From Corynespora cassiicola (lineage: Eukaryota > Ascomycota > Dothideomycetes > Pleosporales > Corynesporascaceae): DNA of 64,000 nt. Numbering within the stretch: the first letter of the stretch is position 1; every line of letters starts with the position of its first letter. The translations under genes and the position numbers were made by a program. This document shows, one piece after another, positions 1-10,641 of this stretch. The stretch is taken from assembly GCA_022059125.1 (NCBI GenBank), contig JAEUWY010000001.1, positions 5,146,001-5,210,000 on the forward strand. The letters run 5' to 3'. The notes under the pieces were generated by a model that did no database searches, had not been told where the DNA came from, and saw only the letters and a list, made by a program, of their open reading frames with translations.

Positions 1-863
1 CCTGGAGCTCCTTCAGCTGCTCTAAGTAATCATCGACTTCTGCGTTTGGAAACTATACTATCCTTAGATTATTACAGAATATAGAGCACGGTCTCTTACT
101 TTGGATCTTGTGTTGCATGCTGACAGCGATCTGAGAATCGAGACCAACTTGTCGTATTTGGGCGTAAGATCCGGCGTCAGGTGCGACAGGTTCAACTCAA
201 TTTCCTTGAGGGTTTCTTCGCAAACTTGAATGCGCGCTTCGAGAAGAGTCATGAGGTGTGGGCTGTAGGCCTCCTTTCCGCGTTCAATGTACCGGCGACT
301 ATCCTGCAAGCGACCGCCTATAGACTCCAGATCTTTTGGTGAGTAGAAGGTTGCTTCTTTCAAGTGGTCGAGCAGACGCTAATGTATGTTAATGAAGTCA
401 GATCGAAATGATACAAGTCAAGTCTTGCCTTGGTCGTTGAAACGAAAGAGTATCTGCTTAGAAATTAGCCAGGCATAGTGAGAGTAAGAGGTTACTATAC
501 ATTGCAGGTGCTTCATGGTTTTTACCAATAGTCATGTACGATAAAGATATGAGCTGGAAACAGTCGTCCAAGACGGTGTCAACTGTTGAGAGCCGAATAA
601 GTAAGCAGCCGTCGCCTCCGAGACGGAACGTTGCGTGGAGCGATACCTCTATTTTGCTCGAGACGCTTCGTGGTTCGTATGTCGTTCAGAACAACGACCT
701 GTTCCATCACCTGGTCGTACAGTTCGAGCACATCCTGGCTCTTGACATAGGTCGAACGGTCCTGCTTAAGCAATTCGAGTTTTGTCCGGACGGCAAGCAG
801 CTTGTCTAGAATCGGCTGCTCTTTCGGGTCCAGCGGGATGCGCACGGCCGGAGAGTCGGTCAT
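1..863 (-). CDS. Conserved uncharacterised fungal protein, N-terminal part (cut by window edge)
   Basis: This is a helical, probably cytoplasmic or nuclear protein with no domain I recognise. I recall similar Pezizomycotina proteins without assigned function. It starts at 863 with MTDSPAVRIPL; longer upstream readings have no ATG I would trust. My exons are 647-863, 501-582, 429-453, 100-378 and <1-52. Joined, they give about 218 residues rich in Leu, Lys and Glu, including the motifs YMTIGKNHEAPA, RLLDHLKEA and KLVSILRSLSA. Exon 3 is only 25 nt. The intron after it (379-428) appears to use a GC donor (AAG|GCAAGA), the only solution I found that keeps the frame open into RLLDHL, because a stop codon lies immediately upstream of that exon. 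The other introns are GT-AG. The gene is divergent from the ribosomal P1 gene with 327 bp between start codons. The exon model is fairly sure; the function is unknown. Confidence 0.75.
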
Positions 864-1190
864 GATTCGAGGCGGGAGTCCCAAGGGAGATGGTTGTATG
901 ATCTCTCTGCGAGCTGCGCCGGCGACAATCAGGAACTGGAGGACGCTGCAGGCGAGATAAGCACCTGGGAGTGGACCGTTTCGGAAGACAGCTGAGTGGG
1001 GGGCCAAGTGTGACCTCACAACAGGTTCATTCGCCCCGCGCATCACGTGCACTAGCGGCCGGGCGTCGGGCCTCGCTAAACTTTCGCCGACCTCTCACAC
1101 ACAAAGCCGCGCCAGAAATCCATCGTCAACCTCACTCGACTTCTCGATCCGGCCATCCATATTCCACGACACCACCCGACTCCAGTCGCC
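864..1190. promoter_or_regulatory. Shared divergent promoter, uncharacterised gene / ribosomal P1
   Basis: These 327 bp separate two divergent start codons and must hold both promoters. The half nearer the P1 gene is GC-rich (around 1055-1075) and then C/T-rich up to the ATG, as is common in fungal ribosomal protein promoters. I see no TATA box. A CACGTGC element lies near 1044. No gene is supported inside. Confidence 0.5.
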
Positions 1191-1685
1191 ATGTCTACCG
1201 CCGAGCTCGCCTCTTCCTACGCCGCCCTCATCCTCGCCGATGACGGTGTCGAAATCACTGTACGAATATCCAGGGTCTGACCGCGCGACCGCTGCAGAGT
1301 ACTAATTCGCCCAGGCCGACAAGCTCCAGTCTCTCATCAAGGCCGCAAAGATCGAGGATGTTGAGCCCATCTGGACGTCTCTGTTCGCCAAGGTGCGCAA
1401 ATCCGCAATTGGAGCATAGGAACTGGTTTCTGATCATGTACAGGCTCTTGAGGGCAAGGACGTCAAGGACCTGCTCCTGAACGTCGGCTCGGGTGGCGGT
1501 GCCGCCCCCGCTGCCGCTGGCGGTGCTGCCGCTGGTGGTGACGCCGGTGCTGCTGCTCCTGCTGAGGAGGAGAAGGAGGAGGGTACGTCGCATCGCGCAT
1601 CTGTTCGCAAATTTTGGGCAAGACTGACATCACTACAGAGAAGGAGGAGTCCGACGAGGACATGGGCTTCGGTCTGTTCGACTAA
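1191..1685 (+). CDS. rpp1: 60S acidic ribosomal protein P1
   Basis: P1 is an acidic protein of the large-subunit stalk. With P2 it docks on P0 and recruits translation factors to the GTPase centre. The exons are 1191-1259, 1315-1392, 1444-1582 and 1639-1685, all GT-AG, giving 110 residues, the usual P1 length. The N-terminal helical domain begins [19 protein letters not shown], which is P1-like rather than P2-like. It is followed by an Ala/Gly hinge (about 60-85), an acidic Glu/Lys run, and the conserved C-terminal tail ending [11 protein letters not shown] that binds elongation factors. Three introns in so small a gene are normal in filamentous fungi. It reads away from the uncharacterised gene on its left. 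The identification is secure. Confidence 0.97.
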
Positions 1686-3189
1686 ATGCCTTCCTTCGAC
1701 TTTTTCTTCGCCATTTGCCATATTCGGGGTTTCATAAAACGGATCACAGCGGACGGTTCCCATGCATACTACCATTATCGGGGCATGACGCTGCCTGGCG
1801 TGTCGATATCATCTCGGAGAAAATGACGGCGTCATGAGATATGTGAAAGGTGGCAGGTTTCAATGAAATACTTCGAAAGTGCAGAGTCAGACTTGAGTGT
1901 GATGTACGAGCTATAGTGAACAAGAGAATGTTCAGTGGCCGGCACTTTGGGCAGACTATTTTCGAGTGTGACGCTGGAGCAGACTACTCCTCTTCTGACA
2001 GTTATCAGATAACTTGACCTGATCGCAGTTATCGGACCCTTTCGCTCTATATTCTACGTCGTCGTTTGATATCTTTGGCCCAACACTACTCGCCACATCA
2101 GTAATGTGATTTGGGCTGATTCTTGTATCCGCGTTCACATTATCCGCTTCCACTGGGAGTTCATGCTCGAGTTGTATTGGTTTCGACATTGATGATTGGC
2201 CACCCTATGGTAGCATTGTCAAATATCATTGCACGAGTTTCCAGAGTGCATGATGGATGCAGGGCCAACAAGAGTATGTTTGACAGCCGATGCTCCCACA
2301 GCAATATTTGCCTGACTTGTTGAACAACAATCAGCGCATAGTTTGTTCTTGCAAATGTTACAGACTACGAGGGAACGGCCTCCGGGAGCACCTCCTGCCA
2401 TAGTGTAATTTCAGAGTACCTTGAAGATAAGTCCAAGAATGCCCAGGTTGGCTTTCTAGACTCTAGGCAAAGATACTAGCATCTTTAGCTATTTCCTTTC
2501 AACGGCGGCGGTTACTTTCATCATACGAGGTCGTTGCGGGAGTGCTGCTCAGCGAGTAACCGCAACCAAATTACCTATTACAAATGAACGCGCTAGACCA
2601 ATCATAATATATGCGATTGGCAGGCTGGCTATTCGAGCTGTTCTGGGCTATTCTAGGCTTGAGCTTGATCAGTTTCTAGCGTTTTTCATACAACATAATT
2701 GACTGAAAGAAACATTTGTATTCTAGTATCTACATAATGAATATTGAAGATATAATGTAAAATCAAAGTAATATTGTTATGAATGTGCAGACTATGACTG
2801 CCTACTCTATACCTAGGTAGGCAGAAACCAGAAGCAGCTGTGTGTCACGTGATGAATGGAATATTACCCACCTCCTGAAGTCTCCTACCTACCTGGATAG
2901 GTACTCAACCGAGTACTTCCGTACCCATCCAAGTTGACAGAAACTCATCTGGGGGATTAGCTAAGTTTCATAAAGACGGTATAACTTATTACATCACAAC
3001 GGCTGATGCTGATCAATTCCAGTTATATCCACGACAGCCTTAACTTCAGCTGAAGACGCTTCAGCCTCAGCCTTGTGACGAAAAGCTTCGCCTCAACCCT
3101 CTTCGAGCATTTCAAGTCCACGCGAAAGTACGGTCAGCGCGCCGAGCTCCCCTCGTCTCTCGTTCTCCGTAGATTCAACTGATGACATC
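1686..3189. other. Intergenic, AT-rich middle
   Basis: These 1.5 kb hold no gene I can support. The first few hundred bases would be the P1 3' UTR. From about 2570 to 2790 the DNA is strongly AT-rich with many short A/T runs. From 2805 to 2935 there are several TACCTAGG/CCTACCTA-type motifs like those seen elsewhere in the window. The open frames are short and on both strands, with no recognisable protein. Confidence 0.5.
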
Positions 3190-4543
3190 ATGTCTGGCAT
3201 CGAAACTGCTGGCCTCGTTCTGGGCGCACTTCCTCTTATTATATCCAGTCTCGACAAATACAGCCGCTTTTTGAATATCATCGCAGATAAGCATGCGGAA
3301 TATGGACCACGTATCAACGAACACGGACTTGTGGTTACATTCTTTCTACATACCTTATTTTCGGATGCCCTTTTCGTCATCGATCGAGTAGAACGCTATG
3401 TGCTCCACGCAGACGACCAGGATGTGATCGCGTTCATGAAGTCCTACACATCGAGCTTCAATATGATAGGTGTCGCTGTGAGTGTTAATCACAATGAAAA
3501 CTAGATTGTGCTACTAATTGTCCGCACAGGGAGCTATCACTGCGCAGGTTGCCATCTCAGCCATATCTCTTACAGGTCTCGAATACTCTCACTGGACCGC
3601 CGAAGGATTCTTTGTCATCAGTCTCGTCACTGGCTGCTTATCGGTTTTCTTTTCTTGCGCCATCAGTCCAGCTTTCCATGGGTTGCACAGCGCTGAAGAT
3701 ATCAAAGACTTCCTCACTAAGCCTTCGCCATCAGATAATACCAAAAATCTCAACTTGATTATATCAGAAGTTAGAAGGCACAAGAATGAGCTCAATAACG
3801 TCAGCGAAGTTGAAATAAATGATCTAAGGAAGCTCGTTGAAACGGAGAGATGGAAAGTCGCGTCAGCGTATGCAGCCATCATGCTTGTGGTCCCAATGAC
3901 CCTCTTGAAAATTGCCCTGAACGCATTCCTCATCGGACTGGGTATCTATCTCGGCAAGCTATATACCGCAAAACTAGTCCCATCTTTTGGCTCCCGATCT
4001 ATCGGCATATTGATATTTTACCTCGTCAGCGCCCTATTCGGTATTGGAATATATTACGTTGCACAGAGCCTAAAGTATCTTGAAAGCACGCCACTTGGGC
4101 ACTGGCGCAATATCCTGCATGATTATACAGTAAACAAAACAAGAAACGAGCAGGTTGGAGAAGATGCGCCGAATGAAGACGGACGTACTACACCTACGCC
4201 GAATCCAGGCCATTTCCGACAATCAAGGCATGTGCGAGAAGGAAACAGGGTTCGATTTACTACTGAGGACGAAACTGTGCGTCACGCTGCGGATCTTGAT
4301 GGGCTACATCTTGCCAAAATACCTAGAACGTCCACAGAAGACGATTCAGTGCCTTTTACCGAAGAACGAGCTTCTCCAAGCCCGCGCGTTGCTTCCAATA
4401 CGTCTGGTTCAAATGAGGCGACAGCTACAGCTGGTATTGACCTTTTCAATGTTCAGGATATCTTGAAAGAATTAATCCGAGCACAAGAAGAGAGTCTCCT
4501 CGCCAGCCGGCGCCTCTTGGAATCTTTCAACGCAGTAGGCTAA
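3190..4543 (+). CDS. Multi-pass membrane protein with STAND-type N-terminal segment
   Basis: There are two exons, 3190-3477 and 3530-4543 (GT-AG), giving 433 residues. The N-terminus (SGIETAGLVLGALPLIISSL) resembles the hydrophobic opening of many fungal STAND/HeLo-like and related orphan proteins. That is a resemblance only. Hydrophobic stretches likely to be membrane segments lie at about 100-120, 122-146, 212-240 and 250-272 (GILIFYLVSALFGIGIYYVA). A soluble segment of about 60 residues (145-205) sits between the second and third. The C-terminal 150 residues are polar, Ser/Thr/Glu-rich and probably disordered, ending in a short helix with LIRAQEESLLASRRLLESF. I recall lineage-specific Pezizomycotina families of this layout without known function. 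The neighbours give no clue. A role in self/non-self recognition is only a guess. Confidence 0.7.
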
Positions 4544-6092
4544 TAGCTAAATGCATTTTATTTGGGTGATGGAAAAGGTATAATGGGTTCCCTTGAGTAC
4601 AAGCCAGTGGTGAGTAAGAGTATCTGTTCACGGTAACAAATATAGACATGATATTCTCAACTTTACTGAAATAAGTACAAAAAGTCGTACCCCATTGTCA
4701 TGCCTATTGATAGGCCTTGATTCTACCTTATTGCCTACAAGAATAGCTCTTTCTTGCCCATGATAGTCTGTCAGCCGTGCTGATTGGAGACGGTGGGACA
4801 TCTTGAAGAGCTTCAAAAGTAACACCTATGATCTGCTCAATCTGTAGCTCTAGCGACCTCTGAGTTCCCAGAAGCCCACCCTTTCGAGAGGGAGCTATCA
4901 GTTCGTGAAATTTCAATCTCGCTTGAACCGTCGGGCGCTCGGAAAAGTCAACTATACTCTGGAAGTACCTTAGGTATGATCATGAGAGCCGAGAACCTCT
5001 GGAAGCGTTATTTCACCACCCAGCTTATGCTAGACGTCTTATGAGAGCACCTGTCTAACAAGCAGAGCTTACATTGAAACAGTGTGTTAAAGTAAAGGCT
5101 AACTATAAAACCGGTTGTATGATTGTATGTTAATTATTTGAGTTGCAGATGGTGCAATACAAGAGCCATACTGTTTTCAGCATGAAACCCACCAAAAGTT
5201 AAGTCGTCCTCAGCTGCTGGAGCAACCCAATAAGAGTGCTCGGCCGAATCAACGGCAGTCCACATCTTTAGTGTGACGTTGCTGCGATTACTTTGAAGCT
5301 CGTTCGGCTAAGCATTGAACCCGTTTCGAAGACGGCCTCGGGAACATTAAAGCATGCCGATCAAGGTCCGCCCCAAGCACTCGGTGCGCTATTACCTTCT
5401 TCTCAACCTACTATCACATCTACCCACCCACCAAAAGGCTGCAGAGAAGCATCGCAGAAAAACAAAAGCTGGAGCAGTTTACCTCGAACGAGTTCACCGC
5501 CATGACGACTAGTCTAGCACTTCCACCGAATTAATCAGCCTCGTTCCCCACCCTACATAAGCAACGTTCTCGTAGCCCCAAACCTAGACTTCTCCATGGG
5601 GACCAATTCCACGCCATACAGACCCCGTGGCACATCCCGGGATACCTCGGAGGCCCCAGCAAAAATTTTCACCTCCATATGACGACGGCGCCATCCCTGA
5701 CGCCGTTCATGATGATGTTTTGCGTCGCCATCGCATACCAAGGCAGAGCCTCAGTATACTCCCGATTTAAGCCCGTACCAACCGGATCGCGTCGGTCAGT
5801 GGCGCTTGTTCGAACTTAGCATTCACCTAGACCGATTCTGAGCCTAGCGTAAGATGGGAGGTACTACACATGACATCGCACCGGCGAAAAGGAGCTCCCG
5901 GAGACCGTGAGAGAATAGCGGCAGAAGTAGTGATGAGATCTGGAGAGTGGATGAGTGGAGCCGTGTGGGAGAGTATAAAGGCGGCCCCGTGGAGGATGAG
6001 TGTTGAAAGGTATCACTTATACTGTTGCGCAAGTCATCCGGACTAACGTTGCGCTTCCACTGCGAGAGTACACAACCACGAAGGACCTAACA
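4544..6092. other. Intergenic upstream of the sugar transporter
   Basis: These 1.5 kb hold no gene I can support. The open frames found are short and lack family motifs. The last part is the transporter promoter, with a TATA box at 5974-5980. A Pro/Ala/Ser-type reading at 5293-5505 is short, has no splice-consistent partner and looks like chance. Confidence 0.5.
5974..5980 (+). promoter_or_regulatory. TATA box of the MFS transporter gene
   Basis: TATAAAG lies 113 bp before the transporter ATG at 6093, a usual distance for inducible fungal genes. It is the clearest TATA element on the plus strand. This is a motif match only. Confidence 0.5.
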
Positions 6093-7863
6093 ATGGCAAT
6101 ATTTAGCAGGACGAGGGATCAGTCCCCTATACCTACTTCATCGACAGCAGATCCAGAGAAGAAGCCTGTCATACTGCAGATTAGTGCTCGCGATAGGTTC
6201 CGGCCGAGGATCTTGATCATGGGTGTTCTGGTATCCATGGGCGGCTTCATATTTGGGTACGACACTGGTCAGATTTCGGGATTTTTGAACATGCCGGATT
6301 TCCTGCAGAGGTTCGCGGATCAGAAATCAGAGACTGGGGAGATATCGTTTAGTCATAGCAGGTCTGGAACTATTGTGGGTCTGGTGAGTGGAGCCGTATG
6401 CTGACGACTAGCGAGAGCTTATTACTGATTGACGCTAGCTGTCTATTGGAACTCTCATCGGGGCACTCATTGCTGCCCCAATCGCGGATAAGTTTGGCCG
6501 ACGTTTCTCGATTATCATCTGGAACATCATCTTCTGCGTAGGCGTAATCGTCCAGGTCACAACAACATATAAATGGTACCAGGTCGCTCTAGGTCGCTGG
6601 GTAGCTGGCCTAGGGGTGGGCGGTCTGTCGGTCTTAACTCCCATGTATCAGTCCGAGACAGCACCGAGATACGTGAGAGGAGCGCTGGTTTCTTGCTACC
6701 AGCTGTTCATCACACTGGGAATCTTCACAGCGTACTGCATCAACTACGGCACTGAATCCACCCAGGGTGCACGAAGCTGGAGGCTTACCATGGGAATTGG
6801 CTTCATCTGGCCCGCCATCATGGTCTTCGGTATGCTATTCATGCGCGAATCGCCCCGTTGGGACTACAGGAACGGCAATGCTGATCGAGCTCGCACAACC
6901 ATTGCCCTCAGCTACGGCGTAGCCGAAGATCACCCCGAAGTAAACCATGAAGTCAAAGAAATCAAGGACAAGCTCGACGCCGAACGAGCCGGCGGCGAAA
7001 AACACCCATGGTACGAGATCTTCACGGGCCCCCGAATGCTCTACCGGACACTCCTCGGAATGTCCCTGCAGGCTCTACAACAGCTCACAGGAGCAAACTT
7101 TTACTTTTACTACGGCACCACCATCTTCCAGTCGATAGGCCTGCCCAACTCGTTCGTAACATCCATCATCCTCGGCGCCGTCAACTTTGGCACCACGTTC
7201 CCCGGCCTGTACATTGTGGAAAAATACGGCCGTCGACCCTCGCTCATCGCAGGAGGGCTATGGATGTTCATGTGCTTCATGGTATTCAGCAGTTTGGGCC
7301 ACTTCGCGCTGGACCAGGAGGACCCGAGCCGCACGCAGGGAATCGGCTACGCCATGATCGTCTTCGCATGTCTGTTCATCGCCGCCTTCGCCATGACATG
7401 GGGTCCCATCATATGGGCCGTGGTCGGCGAGATCTATCCCAGCCGCTACCGAGCCAAATGCATGGCCCTAGCCACGGCGTCCAACTGGGTGTGGAACTTC
7501 CTCATCTCCTTCTTCACTCCGTACATCACTGGTGCGATTGATTACCGCTATGGGTACATTTTTGCCGCGTGCTGCTTCACGGGCGCCGTGGTCGTGTATC
7601 TGTTCGTTTGCGAGAGCCATGGGAGAAGCTTGGAGGAGATTGATACCATGTATATCCTGGGCGTTAGTCCGATCAAGAGCAAGCACTGGCAGCCGCCTGA
7701 GGGCGATGAGCTGCCCCATCTCGACAACACCTACTTGACGCCTGGTGCGAGGGGGATTCGCAAGAAGAATGAGGCAGGGGTGCCCGAGGCGCTGCGGCAG
7801 GAGAGTGTCGCGAGGGGGGTGGATGATGTGGTCATCCCTGAGGCTTCTGGTGCAAGACAGTAG
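6093..7863 (+). CDS. MFS monosaccharide (hexose) transporter
   Basis: This is a plasma-membrane sugar/H+ symporter or facilitator of the major facilitator superfamily sugar-porter family. Exons 6093-6383 and 6439-7863 give 571 residues with twelve predicted helices. Family signatures are present: GGFIFGYDTGQISG in helix 1, ADKFGRR after helix 2, RESPRW after helix 6, QQLTGANFYFYYGTTIF in helix 7, EKYGRRPSL after helix 8, and ESHGRSLEEID after helix 12. The helix 7 motif and overall length fit the fungal hexose transporters (RCO-3/Mst/Hxt-like) rather than quinate permeases. I chose the ATG at 6093; the frame stays open up to 6000 but with no earlier ATG. The C-terminal 80 residues are a hydrophilic tail. 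The gene is convergent with the folate gene, 293 bp away. Substrate range cannot be told from sequence. Confidence 0.93.
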
Positions 7864-8156
7864 ATATTTCAGTCGGCTCATGTAGACCGGTGTTGACCAT
7901 GCTTTGGTAACGGATGGAAGGCCTTTCTTTGAGCTCTTGTGTATTCTTTTGGCGAGTTCATATTTATTGTAGTTGACTTTTTCTCAAACATGCATGATAC
8001 CATGTAGACAAAAGACAAACCACTTAATCATTTTGACTAGGGCCCATGCATCATGACTAGACCAAAATGAAAAAAAAAGTCTCACCGTCTTTTCTATCCT
8101 ACATTCAATCATATACAAGTGTTGAATCATGTAGTGCGCTGCTCAAAACCCAACCA

Positions 8157-9965
8157 TTACTGTGACTTCCCTATCTTCCACACCGGGCTTGATTTTGGTT
8201 GTAGAACTGATCCCGCGCGATCATTACCCACTTCTTTGGAGATGTTATGATTTCTGCTATAGTGTTTGACAATCCTAAATCTGGGCTCGGGAATATCATT
8301 TGACCCGAGGTCATCGGCCCCCGAATCACTCGTCACCATATCATCCCCTTCCAGATCTGAGCCATCAGACGTGAATGATTCTCCAATTTCCGGCTCTGCC
8401 TCTTGTAGGCGCCTCATTTCCTCGTCGATCCTTGCGATCTCGGCCTCGAGTCTCGTCCGCTCATTCGTGTCGCCCTGTTCGGCATCTCTTTTGGCCTCCA
8501 CCTGTGGCTTTACGGTTTTCGAAAAAAATTTGGTCACGCGATTGCGTTCCTCCGTCCTCACCATGGACAGTGTGGCCCAACTCGGTTCGCTCTTGAAGTT
8601 TTCCCTTTCACGCTCGAATGTACTGACAAAGTAGAGACTGCCGGTCAGGACCACTGGGTTGTTGGCGAGATACTTTGCGGTAGATAAGGCGCGAAAGGCA
8701 CCAGGCTCGGGAACGGCTAGTCCAGTGATGTCAGGTTGAACTTCTAGAGCAATATCGAGGAGTTCCTTGGGATCCATGGGCTTGACCCAAGGCATGCCAT
8801 CCACTGGATCGAAGACGGTAGTAACTACATTGTCACCAGGCATGAGGAGGGTTTCAAGATAACCCCTGGCATCCTTGCCTGCTGTCATGGCTATTACCCA
8901 GGTCACAGGCTTGGGCTTGGGGGAAACAGTCTTGCACGAGTTTTTGTGGTTGCTGGGCCGTCTCTTGTTGTCCTTTGGGGTATAGCGGAGATTATGATGT
9001 ACGAATTCACTCAAAGCTTGGGCAGCATCTGGGTTGTGAGCTCCATCGACAAGGACTTTGGTGCTGCTCTCGCCAAACACAGGGCTGCATGCCCGTAGCT
9101 GAAGGCGTCCGCCAAACCGCTTGTTCCTGAGACCAAGGATGAGTTTGTTCGTTCGGTCTCCTCCAGGCATGTTGAAATGATCTAGGACTTGAAGAACAGC
9201 TAGAAGGGCAAGCACCATGTTGTCGCGCTGGAAAGGTCGGAGTGGACCGGCAACTGTATGCCATTCCTTTGTGCTGTACAAGGCATTGCGTAACTCTTCT
9301 GTATCGCCGTGGAGGCGGGGACCAGCCCCAATCTCATTGGCGTAGTCGTCAATCTTGGCGTGAACGCTGAATTCGTTGCTGGGGTTGACGATGTAAGGAA
9401 CGTTGGGCCTGAGAATACCAGCCTTGTGTGCAGCTATTTCCTCGAGCGTGCTTCCCAAGAAGTCCTGGTGGTCACGGGCAATCTTGGAGATGACGGAAAC
9501 GATTTGGTTGTTGAGGATGTTGGTGGCATCGAGCTTGCCCCCCATGCCAACCTCTACGACTGCCACCTTGACCTGTTTGTCGGTGAAGAGTTTGAAAGCA
9601 GTGGCGGTCAAGATCTCGAACTCGGAAGCACCAATTTTTTCCTCCTCATTGAGTCTTTTAATCTGGGCTTCGGCCTGGACGAATTCCCCTCTCGAGACGG
9701 GGGTGTCGTTGATGGTAATGCCGTCCCATCTGGAAACCAGTTAGGTAAGGAGCGGAAGGATGCAAGGCACGTGACCGCAGACATACCTGTTGACGAGGTG
9801 CGGAGAGGTGAAGCGGCCGTTTCTGATGGTCCTGCGGCTCAACAGGGCCGAGGCATAGGCGCAGATGGAGCCCTTGCCGTTGGTGCCGGCCACGTGTATG
9901 GATTTCCATGGTATTTCGATGTTTTTCAAGAGCAGGCCAATGCGCTCGAGGCCGGGCTGGATCAT
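8157..9965 (-). CDS. fol3: Dihydrofolate synthase / folylpolyglutamate synthase with acidic C-terminal extension
   Basis: This ligase adds glutamate to dihydropteroate or folates with ATP (Mur ligase / FolC family). Exons 9787-9965 and 8157-9729 give 583 residues. The P-loop HVAGTNGKGS is at 24-33, followed by VEVGMGGKLDATN, HKAGIL and VDGAHNPDAA. The IARDHQDFLG segment and an N-terminus beginning MIQPGLERIG resemble fungal Fol3-type dihydrofolate synthases more than Met7-type FPGS. The FolC fold ends near residue 440. About 140 further residues follow: a charged coiled-coil-like stretch (RLEAEIARIDEEMRRLQEAE) and then a Ser/Asp/Glu-rich acidic segment, which is unusual for the family. The ATG at 9965 is the family's usual start, although the frame is open far upstream through GC-rich sequence. 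It is divergent from the disordered-protein gene. Confidence 0.9.
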
Positions 9966-10641
9966 GGCGGCGAGACTGCGGGCGAGCCGAGGCAGCGAGG
10001 GGCAGCAGAGGCGAGCGAGAACGGCAGGGTGCAGCAAGTGCAATTGAAACGCACCGCAGCTGCAGACGGCAGGCCGATGCGACGCGAGATGGACGGCTGG
10101 ACGACGAGAGCACCGCACAGGGCAGCGTGGTGGAGCAGCCTGAAGCAGCCTAGCGTCGCGGCTCACGTGCGGTGCAGTAGGGCACCTGGGCAGGCCTGGA
10201 GGCCCGCGGTTGTTTGGACGGGCATGCGTCAAGCGTCGAAGCGTCGAAACACGACACAGGACCGTCGCAGACTGGTGCGGGCTGCTGCGAATCCACCGCC
10301 CTCGTTCGGCGCCCGCCTGTCCGCCGCCTCGCCCTGCCACCGCATCCCGCACATACATAGACGCGCCGTTCTCTCGCGTTGCCGTCCTGCCGCCCCGTCG
10401 TCATTCCGCCGCCCGCTGCCTGCCCGCTGCCTGCCCGCCCGTCACCCCCCGCGACGACGGTCACGCTCAGCCTCACTCTGGCCGCCGCAGGGTTCTCGCT
10501 TATCACCCGTTCCCCGTCCGACCTCCCAGCCTTCTCTCCTCAGGCGCCTTGCCCACCCCCAGCCATCACCAACATCTCCACTCATCGCCTCCCATCTCCC
10601 CTCCCCCTCGTTCTGCCCCCGCTCTCCGTCCCGCTGCCAAA
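9966..10641. promoter_or_regulatory. Divergent GC-rich promoter region, folate synthase / disordered protein
   Basis: These 676 bp lie between divergent starts and are very GC-rich, with CpG-rich repeats and C/T-rich stretches (for example 10370-10450 and 10590-10640). Long open frames on both strands here are a by-product of the composition, since few stop codons occur in GC-rich DNA. No TATA box is seen. Confidence 0.5.

Noticed and set aside
6000..6092. Upstream extension of the MFS transporter
   Set aside because: The frame is open but its first codon is GTG, and the first ATG at 6093 gives a normal N-terminus with the TATA box at a normal distance.
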